Program-made: the position numbers and the translations under genes | The notes under the pieces: model-generated | Databases searched by the model: none | Seen by the model: only the letters and a program-made list of their open reading frames with translations | What the model was told of the DNA's origin: nothing | Shown here: positions 22,108 to 30,921 of the stretch, piece by piece | How the letters are laid out: every line of letters begins with the position of its first letter | How positions within the stretch are numbered: position 1 is the stretch's first letter | NCBI GenBank assembly: GCA_003164035.1 | Contig: PLRS01000048.1 | Coordinates: 1 to 64,000 of the forward strand | Source of the DNA: Bryobacterales bacterium | GTDB lineage: Bacteria > Acidobacteriota > Terriglobia > Bryobacterales > Bryobacteraceae | Length of the DNA: 64,000 bases | Reading direction: 5' to 3'

Positions 22108-24708
22108 GAACAGCCGATCCTGCGTCCGCAGCGTCCCGAAAGTCCCAATGTTTGCAATCGAAAAGGCGAACATGAACTGGGTTTCGTCGCGTATCCCATA
22201 GTGTAAGCGGCGCTCCTCCACGCTGAATCCGCAGCAATCGGTGTTGTAGGTGACCTGAAAGCTGGACGCCAGCGTGTAGCCGAAATGGATGTCGTACACT
22301 TCGCTATACGCCCCACTCCATCCGCGATGCTGCTGATTGCCGAATCCTACCCGGAAATTGGGCTGGTTGGCCAGACCCGTAGGCGGCAACAGAATGGGGT
22401 TGACATGCAGATAGCCATCGCCCGCCGAGAGAAAGAAGTTTTTCCAGCGGTAGTCCCCCTGAATGTATTCATCCACGATGCGGTGATAGGTGGTGTCGTA
22501 CTCCGCTTGCCAGTTCACCGACAACCCCGGTATCGGCGTCGCGCGCAGGTTTGAGACGATGGGCGAATACTTGCGAGGCCCCACCAGGAAGGCGTAGCCG
22601 GTCAAATCCTCGGTAGCCGCATAAACATTCGGCTGGCCGGAGAGCACCGCGCCGCCGAAAGTCGGGTCGAAGTAGCGCTTGGCCGCCAGTTCCCAGGAAA
22701 GAATCTCCTGCGTATCGTTGCCGCGTTTGGCGTAGAGCCGGTTGGTGATCGAAGCCTCGACTTCGTTGGTATTGGCCAGGATGTCGGTCTGGTCGAACCG
22801 AAGGGCCCGGTAAAACTGGCCGTCGATGCCGGTCACGTACTTGTAAGTCAGGCGCGGCTCGACAACGTGCTTCAGCTTGTCGCCGAAGATCGTTCTGCGG
22901 TTGAAAACCCGTTCGATGGAGGGCAGCAGCACATCCATCGAAAAATCCCGCTCGCTGCGCATCAGGCTGGTGCTGACGGCCTGGAAGATCACCGGGTCGG
23001 TCGGCGTGCTCAGTGGCGAGATCACCTGGCTGCCGCCGTAATAGGTTTCGTCCAAGCCGATGCTGGGGACGAAATCCATGTGCCAGAAATGCGCCGCCGT
23101 GGTGAGGTGCGGGGCAAAGTCGAGCCGGGGCGTGAACTGGCGGGTGGTGAAATCCTCGAGCAAGCTATAGTTGACGATGTTGCCGCTCGAATTGAGGTTC
23201 GAATTCAGGATCGGCTCGGACCGGTAGAGCAGGCCGGCCGCGGAGTAAAACGAGAGCCAGATCGGCAGGTTCTGAAACAGCGGACGGTCGGCGGAGGAAA
23301 AGCTGGCCTCGGGCAGTTTGTGGATCAGGATCGCGTTGCGTTCGTTCACCGTGCTGCCGTCAGCCTGGAGCACCGGCACTTCGTCACTCTGGAAATTCTC
23401 GAGCCGGCTCAGCGCGATGTCGAAGACGTAGCCATCCCAGCGTTTGTCGACAAACCCCACCGCGTGAATTTCCGAGCTGACCGCTTCGTTATACGACCCC
23501 GACCAATACTGGCGAAAATCGAAGGAGCTGATGTAGTTGACGAATCCGTTGGCGGTCCAGCCCTTGCCCAGCTCGCTGTGGGCCACCAGGTTGAGACTGA
23601 AGCCGGGATACTTGGCGGCCGGAGGCTTGCCCACAACTCCCCCTTCGTCCTGCACGCCGTAGAAAATCAGGTTGAAATCGCTGCCTGGCCGCGGCTTGCC
23701 TCGGAAGTTCACGTTGTGGCCGAACGCGTTGGTGTTGTAGTCCTGAAACAGGTAGGTGAGGTCGTAACTGCGGTTGATGGCCCAAAAGTAGCCCAGCCCC
23801 ACCATGAAACCGCGCTGCGAACGGGGGACCAGGTTGGGAATCAGAAAACCGCTGTGCCGCGGCTGCTTTTCGAGCGAGTGATAAAAATAGGGCGTGTAGA
23901 AAATCGGAATCGAGTGAAGCAGGAAGGTGCTGTCATAGGCGATGGCGCGGTCTCCGGGGATGATATCGAACTTGGGACCGTTCATCCGCCACCACGGTTT
24001 GGGCATCTTGCAGTTGGTAATCCAGCCGTTATAAAGGATGTATTTGGCGCCCAGCCGTTCGGCCCATTCGCCTTCGAAATGAAACGGGCTATTGCCGCTC
24101 AAAATGCCCCGCCGCACCACGATCCGCGGCATGGCCTCGCCGCGTACGTCCCAAAACTTCCCGCGCTCGTTCTCGGTGTCGTATTCCAGGCTGTCGCACC
24201 AGATCTGCTCGTTCTTGGCAAACCCGTGATAGTAAACGCTTCCGGTGGCGCGGACCAGCTTGGTGTCTTCGTTGTATTCGATTTCGTCGGCACGCAGCAG
24301 CAAGGTGTTGTCTTCCATTTCCGCATGTCCGCGCAAGATCTTGACCGGCCCGTTGCTATCCATTTGAATGGCATGCATCACCCACATGCCGCGGGACAGC
24401 GTGCTGGGGGCGGGTAGGGGAGCGGCGGTAACCTGCTGCTGGGGAACGGCCGTAACCTGGCCGGCATCCGCGGCGCGCACGAGAACGGGTGGGGTCTGAG
24501 CCGGCATTAGTTGAGTTAAACTCAGCAATCCCAACACGCCAGCCAATAAAATATATGTAAAACTAGAAGATTCTTGCTGACAAAAATCTGCCGATATGTT
24601 AAGAGAAAGAAGGTGGGTTTGCGGAGAGGGCCCCAAGCCGCAACGGTAACATGATTTGTCGGCCTGAAGCGGGTGCTTACGCACAAAACCGAGGGATATG
24701 ACCTGCAT
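22105..24708 (-). CDS. lptD: LptD, LPS-assembly outer-membrane protein
   Basis: Outer-membrane barrel that inserts lipopolysaccharide on the cell surface together with LptE. The N-terminal OstA/LptA-like domain (ILRGHAEMEDNTLLLRADEI.. EYNEDTKLVRATGSV) is followed by a large beta-barrel. Cys residues at ITNCKMPKPWW and the C-terminal pair TDCCGFSVEE correspond to the disulphides of E. coli LptD. The frame of 867 codons begins at 24708 and overlaps the divergent RDD gene by 11 bp, so the real start probably lies nearer the signal-like segment YILLAGVLGLLSLTQL (around 24540-24600), perhaps at TTG 24546 or GTG 24537; none has a clear Shine-Dalgarno. Confidence 0.9.
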   Translation of the reverse strand: MQVISLGFVRKHPLQADKSCYRCGLGPSPQTHLLSLNISADFCQQESSSFTYILLAGVLGLLSLTQLMPAQTPPVLVRAADAGQVTAVPQQQVTAAPLPAPSTLSRGMWVMHAIQMDSNGPVKILRGHAEMEDNTLLLRADEIEYNEDTKLVRATGSVYYHGFAKNEQIWCDSLEYDTENERGKFWDVRGEAMPRIVVRRGILSGNSPFHFEGEWAERLGAKYILYNGWITNCKMPKPWWRMNGPKFDIIPGDRAIAYDSTFLLHSIPIFYTPYFYHSLEKQPRHSGFLIPNLVPRSQRGFMVGLGYFWAINRSYDLTYLFQDYNTNAFGHNVNFRGKPRPGSDFNLIFYGVQDEGGVVGKPPAAKYPGFSLNLVAHSELGKGWTANGFVNYISSFDFRQYWSGSYNEAVSSEIHAVGFVDKRWDGYVFDIALSRLENFQSDEVPVLQADGSTVNERNAILIHKLPEASFSSADRPLFQNLPIWLSFYSAAGLLYRSEPILNSNLNSSGNIVNYSLLEDFTTRQFTPRLDFAPHLTTAAHFWHMDFVPSIGLDETYYGGSQVISPLSTPTDPVIFQAVSTSLMRSERDFSMDVLLPSIERVFNRRTIFGDKLKHVVEPRLTYKYVTGIDGQFYRALRFDQTDILANTNEVEASITNRLYAKRGNDTQEILSWELAAKRYFDPTFGGAVLSGQPNVYAATEDLTGYAFLVGPRKYSPIVSNLRATPIPGLSVNWQAEYDTTYHRIVDEYIQGDYRWKNFFLSAGDGYLHVNPILLPPTGLANQPNFRVGFGNQQHRGWSGAYSEVYDIHFGYTLASSFQVTYNTDCCGFSVEERRLHYGIRDETQFMFAFSIANIGTFGTLRTQDRLF

Positions 24709-25576
24709 CTATTGTGGTGCCCATAATATGGACGACAACCGGCGCTGTGAACGCTGCGGCCGTAAGCCCGGCGACACGCTTTCCGGTCAGGCCTCGCAAC
24801 TGCGGACCGAAGGAGCGCTGGCGGCGGTGGCCGTGCCCCAGGCGGTCGCAACCCAACCCGCCGAGCATCGCAACCTTTCCCGCGCCGTGCAGGGCCTGTT
24901 GTTTCCCAAGAGGCCCGATTCCAAGGTGATTCCTTTCGACTCCTATTTCGCCGCAGCCATGGGCAAGCCTGTCCGGCAGCCTCGCGCCAGCACCGGTACG
25001 CAGGAAGCGCCTCGCAAGCCGGCGCGCCCGCCCGCCCGCCGAACGACGGAGAAGCAGGCGTGGCTGAACCCCGAATGGGCTCCCGCGAAAGAACTGCCGC
25101 CGCGAACTTTGACCACCACGGTGGAGGCCAAGATTTATTGCGACGTGCCGGTGGCCGCCAGGGTACACCGTGCCGTATCGGCCGCGCTCGATTGGAGCAT
25201 GGTTTTACTGGGCTACGCTCTACTGCTGACCGCTTATGGCCTGCTCGGTGGCGGGTTTCAGATCAACCGGCTGAACACAACGGTGTTCGCCGGTATGCTG
25301 GGCGTGGTGGCCTTCACCTATGGCTTTCTGTTTGCGCTGGCCGGCAAGGAAACTCCCGGCATGAACTGGACCCACTTGCGCCTGACCACGTTTGAAGGTT
25401 TCCGCCCTAGTCTGCGGCAGCGGATCTATCGCTTCCTGGGCTCGTGCCTCAGCCTGTCGACGGTGTTTGGCATGGCGTGGCCGTTGTGCGACGAAGAGAG
25501 CCTGAGCGTGCCCGACCACATCTCGCGCACCTTCCCCACGGCCGCCATAAATGCCGCCGTCTTCCGCCAGGGATAA
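24698..25576 (+). CDS. Zinc-ribbon plus RDD-domain membrane protein
   Basis: 292 aa. The N-terminus is a zinc ribbon (CIYCGAHNMDDNRRCERCGRK: two CxxC pairs). A Pro/Arg-rich linker of about 100 residues leads to an RDD domain (about 155-270) with the Arg and Asp of RAVSAALDW, helices LLGYALLLTAYGLLGGGF and GMLGVVAFTYGFLFALAG, and LRQRIYRFLGSCLS. RDD proteins are membrane proteins of mostly unknown role, some implicated in transport. GAGGG lies 2 nt before the ATG. Divergent from lptD. Confidence 0.8.
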   Translation: MTCIYCGAHNMDDNRRCERCGRKPGDTLSGQASQLRTEGALAAVAVPQAVATQPAEHRNLSRAVQGLLFPKRPDSKVIPFDSYFAAAMGKPVRQPRASTGTQEAPRKPARPPARRTTEKQAWLNPEWAPAKELPPRTLTTTVEAKIYCDVPVAARVHRAVSAALDWSMVLLGYALLLTAYGLLGGGFQINRLNTTVFAGMLGVVAFTYGFLFALAGKETPGMNWTHLRLTTFEGFRPSLRQRIYRFLGSCLSLSTVFGMAWPLCDEESLSVPDHISRTFPTAAINAAVFRQG

Positions 25577-25587
25577 CGGCGCTTCTC

Positions 25588-27714
25588 TTATCTCACTTCT
25601 TCCGGATGTAGATTTTCGGCGAAGAAATCGTCCACCCTCCGCCAGGCGTCGCGCAGCACGTGCGCCCGCGTGAAGTAATGAAACTCGCCAGGGTAAACCA
25701 TGAAGGTGACCAGGTCGCCCTTGCCCAGCTTCAACACCTGGTCGATCAGCCGCACGGATTCCAGGTATGGCACGTTCACGTCGGCCGTGCCGTGCAGCAC
25801 CAGCAGCGGGTGTGCCAGCCGGTCGACATGCGAAATGGGCGAAGCGTTCGCGTATACTTGCGGGTTCTGTTCCGGAGTGCCGATGCGGCTTGCCGTCCAC
25901 GCCCCATGATACGGGTCGCTGTAGTACATCGCGTAGTCCACCACTCCAGCCACATCTACCCCCGCGCGAAACAAGTTCGGTTGGTCCGTCATCGCGATCA
26001 AGGTGAAGAACCCGCCGTAACTCAGCCCCCAGACGCCGATCCGTTCCGGGTCCACGTAGGGAAGAGCCTTCAGATAATTGGCGGACATCCAGGCATCCTT
26101 GGCGTCCTTGCCGCCGACGTCCATGTAAACCCCGTTTCGCCAGGCGCGGCCGTAGCCGATGCTGCCGCGATAATCCGGCGCGAACACCACATATCCCTTC
26201 TGCAGCAAATACTGGTGAAAGCTGTAGTACACGGCATAATTCCGTTGCACGTGCCAGCCGTCGTAGTTCTGGTTGATGCCGTCGCCGTGGAACCAGACAA
26301 TGGCGGCGTGCTTTTTGGTTCGATCGAGGTTCCTGGGGACGAACAGCCACCCCGGCACGGGCTGGCCGTCCGGTCCCGGAAAGTGAACATACTCCGGCTC
26401 GACCAGGGCCTCGCGGTGGATGCCAGCGGGCATGGAATCGGACAGCCGCACCGGCGTGGCTGCCGGCCTCGCGCCAACAGCGAACAGGTCGGCTGAGTTT
26501 TGCCAGTCGGTGTGCTGGTACGCCAGTCGGCTATCGTCGGGCGACCACACCGGCGCCGTGTCGGTGCCGCGGCCGGCGGTGAGATAAGTGACCGCGGCGT
26601 GCGCCGGTCCATCGCTGAGGTCGGCCACGCCCAGGCGGCGATCGCCAGGCTTGTCCGGCTCGTTCGCGTCGAACGCGATTTTCCTGCTGTCGTGCGACCA
26701 CGCCGGCCGCCACGCTTCGTACCGGCCCCTGGTAATCTGTATCGCTTCGCCGCCCGCGGCGGCCACCACGTAAAGCTGATCCCAGCCGTCGCGGTCGCTC
26801 AGAAACGCTACCCACTTGCCGTCGGGCGACGGTTGCCCGGCCGATCCGGCGTTGCCCGGAATGCTCCAGAACTGTTCTTCCACGTCCTCGTGGATAGCGT
26901 GTGACACGCCGCTCGCGATGTCCGCCACCAGGATCGTACGCCGCTTGAAATCGTCCGACTCCCGTTCGAAAACCAGCTGAGAATTGCCAGCCCAGCGCGC
27001 TCCTCCGAAGCCCGCCCGAACGTTGAGAGGCACAGGCTTGCCGCCGCCGGATGGAACCACGAATAACTCCCCCGGCGTGCGCTCGGTAATCGTGTAGATA
27101 ATCTTCGCTCCGGAATACTCCGGCGCCTCATTGTGAGGAATGGTGCGCGACCCGGCCGAGTAAGCCAAATGCGCTCCGTCGGGAGACCAGGCGAGCCCGC
27201 TGATACCGGATGCGTCGTGTACCAGGTGCGTTTCCGCGCCGCCGGCAAGCAAGCGTACATAAAGATCGTGGCCGGCCGCCCCGCTCGAGCGAACAAACGC
27301 CACGCGCGCACCGTCGGGCGACAACGCCATGTCGCTCTCCCGCTCCGGCGTAGTCCAAACCGGCTGGGCCTGCCCGCCCGTTGCGGAAACCTCCCAAAGA
27401 TCGCCATTGCGAGGAAAGTAGAGAGACTTGCCATCGCGCTCCCAGAATGCGCCGGCGATCTGTCCTTCCGAAAACGACGTTACCGCCGCCGGTTTCACCT
27501 CTCGCCGGTCCGCGTCGGCAACATATAAGTTGCTCACTCCGGCCAAATCCCAGGTAAAGGCGATGCGACGCCCATCCGGCGACCAGATCGGGTCGGAAGG
27601 ATGCCTGATTCCGATCAGGTTTTCAATGGTCAGGCCGGCTGTCTCCAGGATCGCCGGAGGGACCGCCCAAGCGGCGATTGCCAGGGTCGCACAGAGAAAA
27701 ATTCGGCGATTCAT
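25588..27714 (-). CDS. S9 family peptidase (prolyl oligopeptidase/DPP-like), secreted
   Basis: 708 aa with a signal peptide (RRIFLCATLAIAAWAVPPA). The N-terminal two thirds is a beta-propeller with repeated SPDG words (IWSPDGRRIAF, ALSPDGARVAF, AWSPDGAHLAY, PAWSHDSRKIAF, PVWSPDDSRLAY). The C-terminal alpha/beta-hydrolase has Ser in GVWGLSYGGFF, Asp in HGTADVNVPY and His in YPGEFHYF. It should cleave peptides in the periplasm. It begins 13 bp after the TonB receptor stop, so receptor and peptidase probably form an operon that imports and processes peptides or related compounds. Confidence 0.92.
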   Translation of the reverse strand: MNRRIFLCATLAIAAWAVPPAILETAGLTIENLIGIRHPSDPIWSPDGRRIAFTWDLAGVSNLYVADADRREVKPAAVTSFSEGQIAGAFWERDGKSLYFPRNGDLWEVSATGGQAQPVWTTPERESDMALSPDGARVAFVRSSGAAGHDLYVRLLAGGAETHLVHDASGISGLAWSPDGAHLAYSAGSRTIPHNEAPEYSGAKIIYTITERTPGELFVVPSGGGKPVPLNVRAGFGGARWAGNSQLVFERESDDFKRRTILVADIASGVSHAIHEDVEEQFWSIPGNAGSAGQPSPDGKWVAFLSDRDGWDQLYVVAAAGGEAIQITRGRYEAWRPAWSHDSRKIAFDANEPDKPGDRRLGVADLSDGPAHAAVTYLTAGRGTDTAPVWSPDDSRLAYQHTDWQNSADLFAVGARPAATPVRLSDSMPAGIHREALVEPEYVHFPGPDGQPVPGWLFVPRNLDRTKKHAAIVWFHGDGINQNYDGWHVQRNYAVYYSFHQYLLQKGYVVFAPDYRGSIGYGRAWRNGVYMDVGGKDAKDAWMSANYLKALPYVDPERIGVWGLSYGGFFTLIAMTDQPNLFRAGVDVAGVVDYAMYYSDPYHGAWTASRIGTPEQNPQVYANASPISHVDRLAHPLLVLHGTADVNVPYLESVRLIDQVLKLGKGDLVTFMVYPGEFHYFTRAHVLRDAWRRVDDFFAENLHPEEVR

Positions 27715-27727
27715 GAGCGTCCTCTCG

Positions 27728-30562
27728 TCAAAAGCTGAATTTCATCCCGATTCTCGCCAGAAAGGGGTTGATGGTGGCGCTGGGGCGCAGATAGTTCGAC
27801 CCGTAAGTGGTCACTTCCGAAACCACAGTCTGGCTGTTGGTGATGTTGAACAGGTCGAGCATCGGCTCTAAATGGTAGTGTTCCTTCCAGGTGAAGGTGC
27901 GCGCGACCCGCAGATCCAGCAGCTTCACGCTCGGCAGACGAATCATCCCGGCGGGCGCCAGCGCCACCGTCTCCGTTGTCTGCGCCAGTTCGGGACCCCG
28001 GAAGACTTCCGTGGGCCGGATGGGGTAGCCGGTCAAGTGCTGGAAATTGACGCTGGCGCGGAAACCAAACGGCAGGTTGTACGTACTGTCGGCTTTGAAA
28101 ACGTACGTCGCATCCATATTCAAATAGTTGTTCTGCCGGTTTATGTTCAGGTTGGGGTCGTTGAAATCGTCGCTGAGGGCCTCGTCCGAGCTGCCCAATC
28201 CATAGGTTCCCTTCTCGCGCTGCGCGGTGAACCCGGCCAACAACATCCAATGCTGCGACATCCGCTTGGTTGCGGTAAGCTCGATCCCGTTATAAGCTTC
28301 CGTATCCAGAGCGGGAATGTTCGTGATCAAGTAATTCGTCTTTCCCACCAGGGAAGGCGACAAGCTATATAAGTTCATCGCCTGACCGGTGAGCGGGTTG
28401 GTAATCGGGTTACCGTTCAGGACCGTAATCGGCGTGTAATCGGAAGCCGAGTGGTCCAGGTTTTCCCGCCCAATTAAGTCGCTCTTGTGCCGATGGTAGT
28501 AAGATGCGCTCACTACCAGGTTCTGCCATATCAGCCTTTGGATACCCACGGTGGTCTCGGTGGAATACGGCCGCTTCAGATTCGGATCGAGATGGGTGAC
28601 CACACCGCCGCTCTGAGCGATGAGGTTGGAAGGGCTGAGAAACCCGGTGGGGATTCCATTGGCGCCGATCGCTCCGTTCCAGGTGTACGTCTGTGAGTCG
28701 AGCCCGTTCGGATTAACGGCTTCGACCAGTTGCGTCCCCTCCATCAGATAGAACCGGCTATAACCGAAACGAAGCACCGTGTTCCCTTTGCCGGTCGGAT
28801 CGTAAGCGGCGCCGAGCCGCGGAGAGAGATTGTTCCAATCGACCAGGTTGCCCGACGCTTGATAAGTCGTCACCGGGTAGATCTGGGGCCAGGTCGGATT
28901 CTGGCTGGTCGATTCCTGCGGATAATAAGAGGTGAACCGGTCGTAGCGTATGCCCAGATTGAGTGTCAGCCGCCGCTTGATGGTCCAGGCGTCCTGTAGG
29001 AAGATACTGGCGTCGTTGAAGTAAGTGTATTCGGAAAAGGGGGTGTTATATACCACCACGTCCAGCGGCACGCCGCTCGAGTACTGTTCGTGGATGCCGC
29101 CGGTCATCGAGTAAATGTACGGGTTGCTGTTCTTGCCGATTTCGAAGCCGAACTTGATATCGTGGCTGCCTCCCATTCCGCCCTTGAACCATGAGAACGT
29201 CGGAGCGAACTTCCGCACCCAGGCCGGGTTGACGCGGTCGTAGGGGGCCGCGCCGGATTCGGTGGAAAGCGTTACGTCCTGCACCGTAATCGCTCCCGCC
29301 GCGGTGGTAGGCTGATAAGCCAGCGGGAACACTTCCTTGTTGTAGCCGAAGCGGAAGTCCAGCAGCAGGTTGCTGGTAATCTGGCTGGTCCACAGGCCCT
29401 GCAGTATATAAGCCGGCTCAATCTGCAGCCAGCTTGCATTCTGGTTGACAAAGGCATAGGAGGTGTCGCGGCGAAAGAAGCGGTTCTCTTCGTTATAGAG
29501 CCACACGAAGCTGGCGCGGTTGCGGCCGTTGACTTGCCAATCGCTGCGGGTGGAAGTATTGGTCTGGTGGTTGGCGTCCACCGTGGGCTGCCCGTCCTGT
29601 TGGCGCACCGAAAGCACGTCTTCGCGCAGATCGTAGCGCCGGTAAGATTGGAAAAGCCACCATCGGTTCTTGATGATGGCGCCGCCCACGTCGCCCGACA
29701 CGTCGCCATCGATCACGATCGGCGATCCGGGAGTGACCGCCGCGCCGTTGAACATCAGCGGCTGCGAACCTGCCTGCATCCCGGCCGTCGCGTAGTATGC
29801 CGCCACCTGGCCGTGCAGTTCGTTCGATCCCGACTTGGTCACCATGTTCATGTAGACTCCGCCGATCGGCACCGAAGCCGGGGCGTTGTCGGAAACCAGT
29901 TGGAATTCGTCGAACGAATCGTGATCGGTATAGAACTGCGTGTAACCGCCGTTGGAACCCGGCCAGTTCAGGTCCAGGCCGTTGAAACTGAACGACTGTT
30001 CGCCAGGCGTGCTCCCATGAACCTGCATGGTGGATTGCTGATAGCTTTGGTTGCCGCCCACGTCGAAGGTGCTGATAGCCGCGCCGGGCACCTGGGCCAC
30101 GGTGGACCACGGATCCCGGCCGCTCGGTATGTTCTGTAACAGACTCTGGTCGAAGGTGGTCGACCCCTCCGTTCCCTTCACATCCACGGCCGGCGCTTCC
30201 GACGTCACGTTGACGACGTCCGTCGCGGCGCCTACTTCCAACTTCGCGTTGATAGTCGCCGTAAAGCCCGCCGTCAGCACGACCCCGCCTTCGGAGAAAA
30301 GCTTGAACCCGACCGCTTCCGCCGTGACCTCATAAGTCCCCGGCGGCAGCAGGTCGAAAAGATAGCTTCCATCGCTTTGCGCCAGCGTGCTTCGTGGGCT
30401 CATCAGGGCGCTTCCTTTGGCCGTCACCTTTGCGTTTGGAACGACCGCTCCGGACGCGTCCGTTATGGTCCCCGTAACTTTTCCCGTGATCGCGGCTTGC
30501 GCGAATGCGAACCGAGCCGCGCAGGTCAACAGCAGAACGGCAACTCCCAGTGGTTTGGGCAT
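27728..30562 (-). CDS. TonB-dependent receptor with carboxypeptidase-regulatory-like domain
   Basis: 944-aa outer-membrane receptor. After the signal peptide (ending ARFAFAQ), residues about 25-110 form a CarboxypepD_reg-like domain (VTGTITDASGAVVPNAKV.. DGSYLFDLLPPGTYEVTAEA). A plug domain follows (about 115-240, SFNGLDLNWPGSNGG.., IGGVYMNMVTKSGSNELHG), then a beta-barrel ending ..PFLARIGMKFSF with the aromatic C-terminus required for outer-membrane insertion. The architecture is the Oar-like type abundant in Acidobacteria. GGAGGGG precedes the ATG by 2 nt. Confidence 0.88.
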   Translation of the reverse strand: MPKPLGVAVLLLTCAARFAFAQAAITGKVTGTITDASGAVVPNAKVTAKGSALMSPRSTLAQSDGSYLFDLLPPGTYEVTAEAVGFKLFSEGGVVLTAGFTATINAKLEVGAATDVVNVTSEAPAVDVKGTEGSTTFDQSLLQNIPSGRDPWSTVAQVPGAAISTFDVGGNQSYQQSTMQVHGSTPGEQSFSFNGLDLNWPGSNGGYTQFYTDHDSFDEFQLVSDNAPASVPIGGVYMNMVTKSGSNELHGQVAAYYATAGMQAGSQPLMFNGAAVTPGSPIVIDGDVSGDVGGAIIKNRWWLFQSYRRYDLREDVLSVRQQDGQPTVDANHQTNTSTRSDWQVNGRNRASFVWLYNEENRFFRRDTSYAFVNQNASWLQIEPAYILQGLWTSQITSNLLLDFRFGYNKEVFPLAYQPTTAAGAITVQDVTLSTESGAAPYDRVNPAWVRKFAPTFSWFKGGMGGSHDIKFGFEIGKNSNPYIYSMTGGIHEQYSSGVPLDVVVYNTPFSEYTYFNDASIFLQDAWTIKRRLTLNLGIRYDRFTSYYPQESTSQNPTWPQIYPVTTYQASGNLVDWNNLSPRLGAAYDPTGKGNTVLRFGYSRFYLMEGTQLVEAVNPNGLDSQTYTWNGAIGANGIPTGFLSPSNLIAQSGGVVTHLDPNLKRPYSTETTVGIQRLIWQNLVVSASYYHRHKSDLIGRENLDHSASDYTPITVLNGNPITNPLTGQAMNLYSLSPSLVGKTNYLITNIPALDTEAYNGIELTATKRMSQHWMLLAGFTAQREKGTYGLGSSDEALSDDFNDPNLNINRQNNYLNMDATYVFKADSTYNLPFGFRASVNFQHLTGYPIRPTEVFRGPELAQTTETVALAPAGMIRLPSVKLLDLRVARTFTWKEHYHLEPMLDLFNITNSQTVVSEVTTYGSNYLRPSATINPFLARIGMKFSF

Positions 30563-30921
30563 ACCCCTCCTTCAAGATTCGAATGGAAGCAAGTTGCAAT
30601 CGCGCGCGAACTTAGGCGCTGCTCCGCACCGTGGACGCGTGCCCGCCATCCACGCCAGGCGGAGCCGGTTCCTTGATGCCTGGAGACCTACAATGTCCCA
30701 GCTTGGATCTAGAAGCTTATAACGAGTTCTTTGAAATGAATTATAGATTGACCCTATTAGAAGTCAAGAAGAAACAAGCATTCGAACCGGCACTAAGTAA
30801 AAAAGCTAACAGTTTGTCGGCGTTCGGACCCCATTTTTAGGTTGCGCATTAGCTCCCTGTTTCGCAATTATGGTGACGTATTTGGCAACCGCTCCCTTTA
30901 CGGTCGCGGCTCTGACCCGAG
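30563..30921. other. Leader of the TonB receptor operon and short non-coding gap
   Basis: The interval holds a minus-strand promoter (30740-30767), a leader of about 170 nt, and half a copy of repeat F1 at 30889-30915 (AACCGCTCCCTTTACGGTCG then CGGCTCT). I see no gene in it. Confidence 0.6.
30740..30767 (-). promoter_or_regulatory. Sigma-70 promoter for the TonB receptor-peptidase operon
   Basis: Minus strand TTGACT (30762-30767), 16-bp spacer, consensus TATAAT (30740-30745). Predicted start near 30733, giving a leader of about 170 nt before the receptor ATG at 30562. Confidence 0.7.

Noticed and set aside
22867-24417. 516-codon open frame on the plus strand
   Set aside because: Antisense to lptD, which has clear family motifs.
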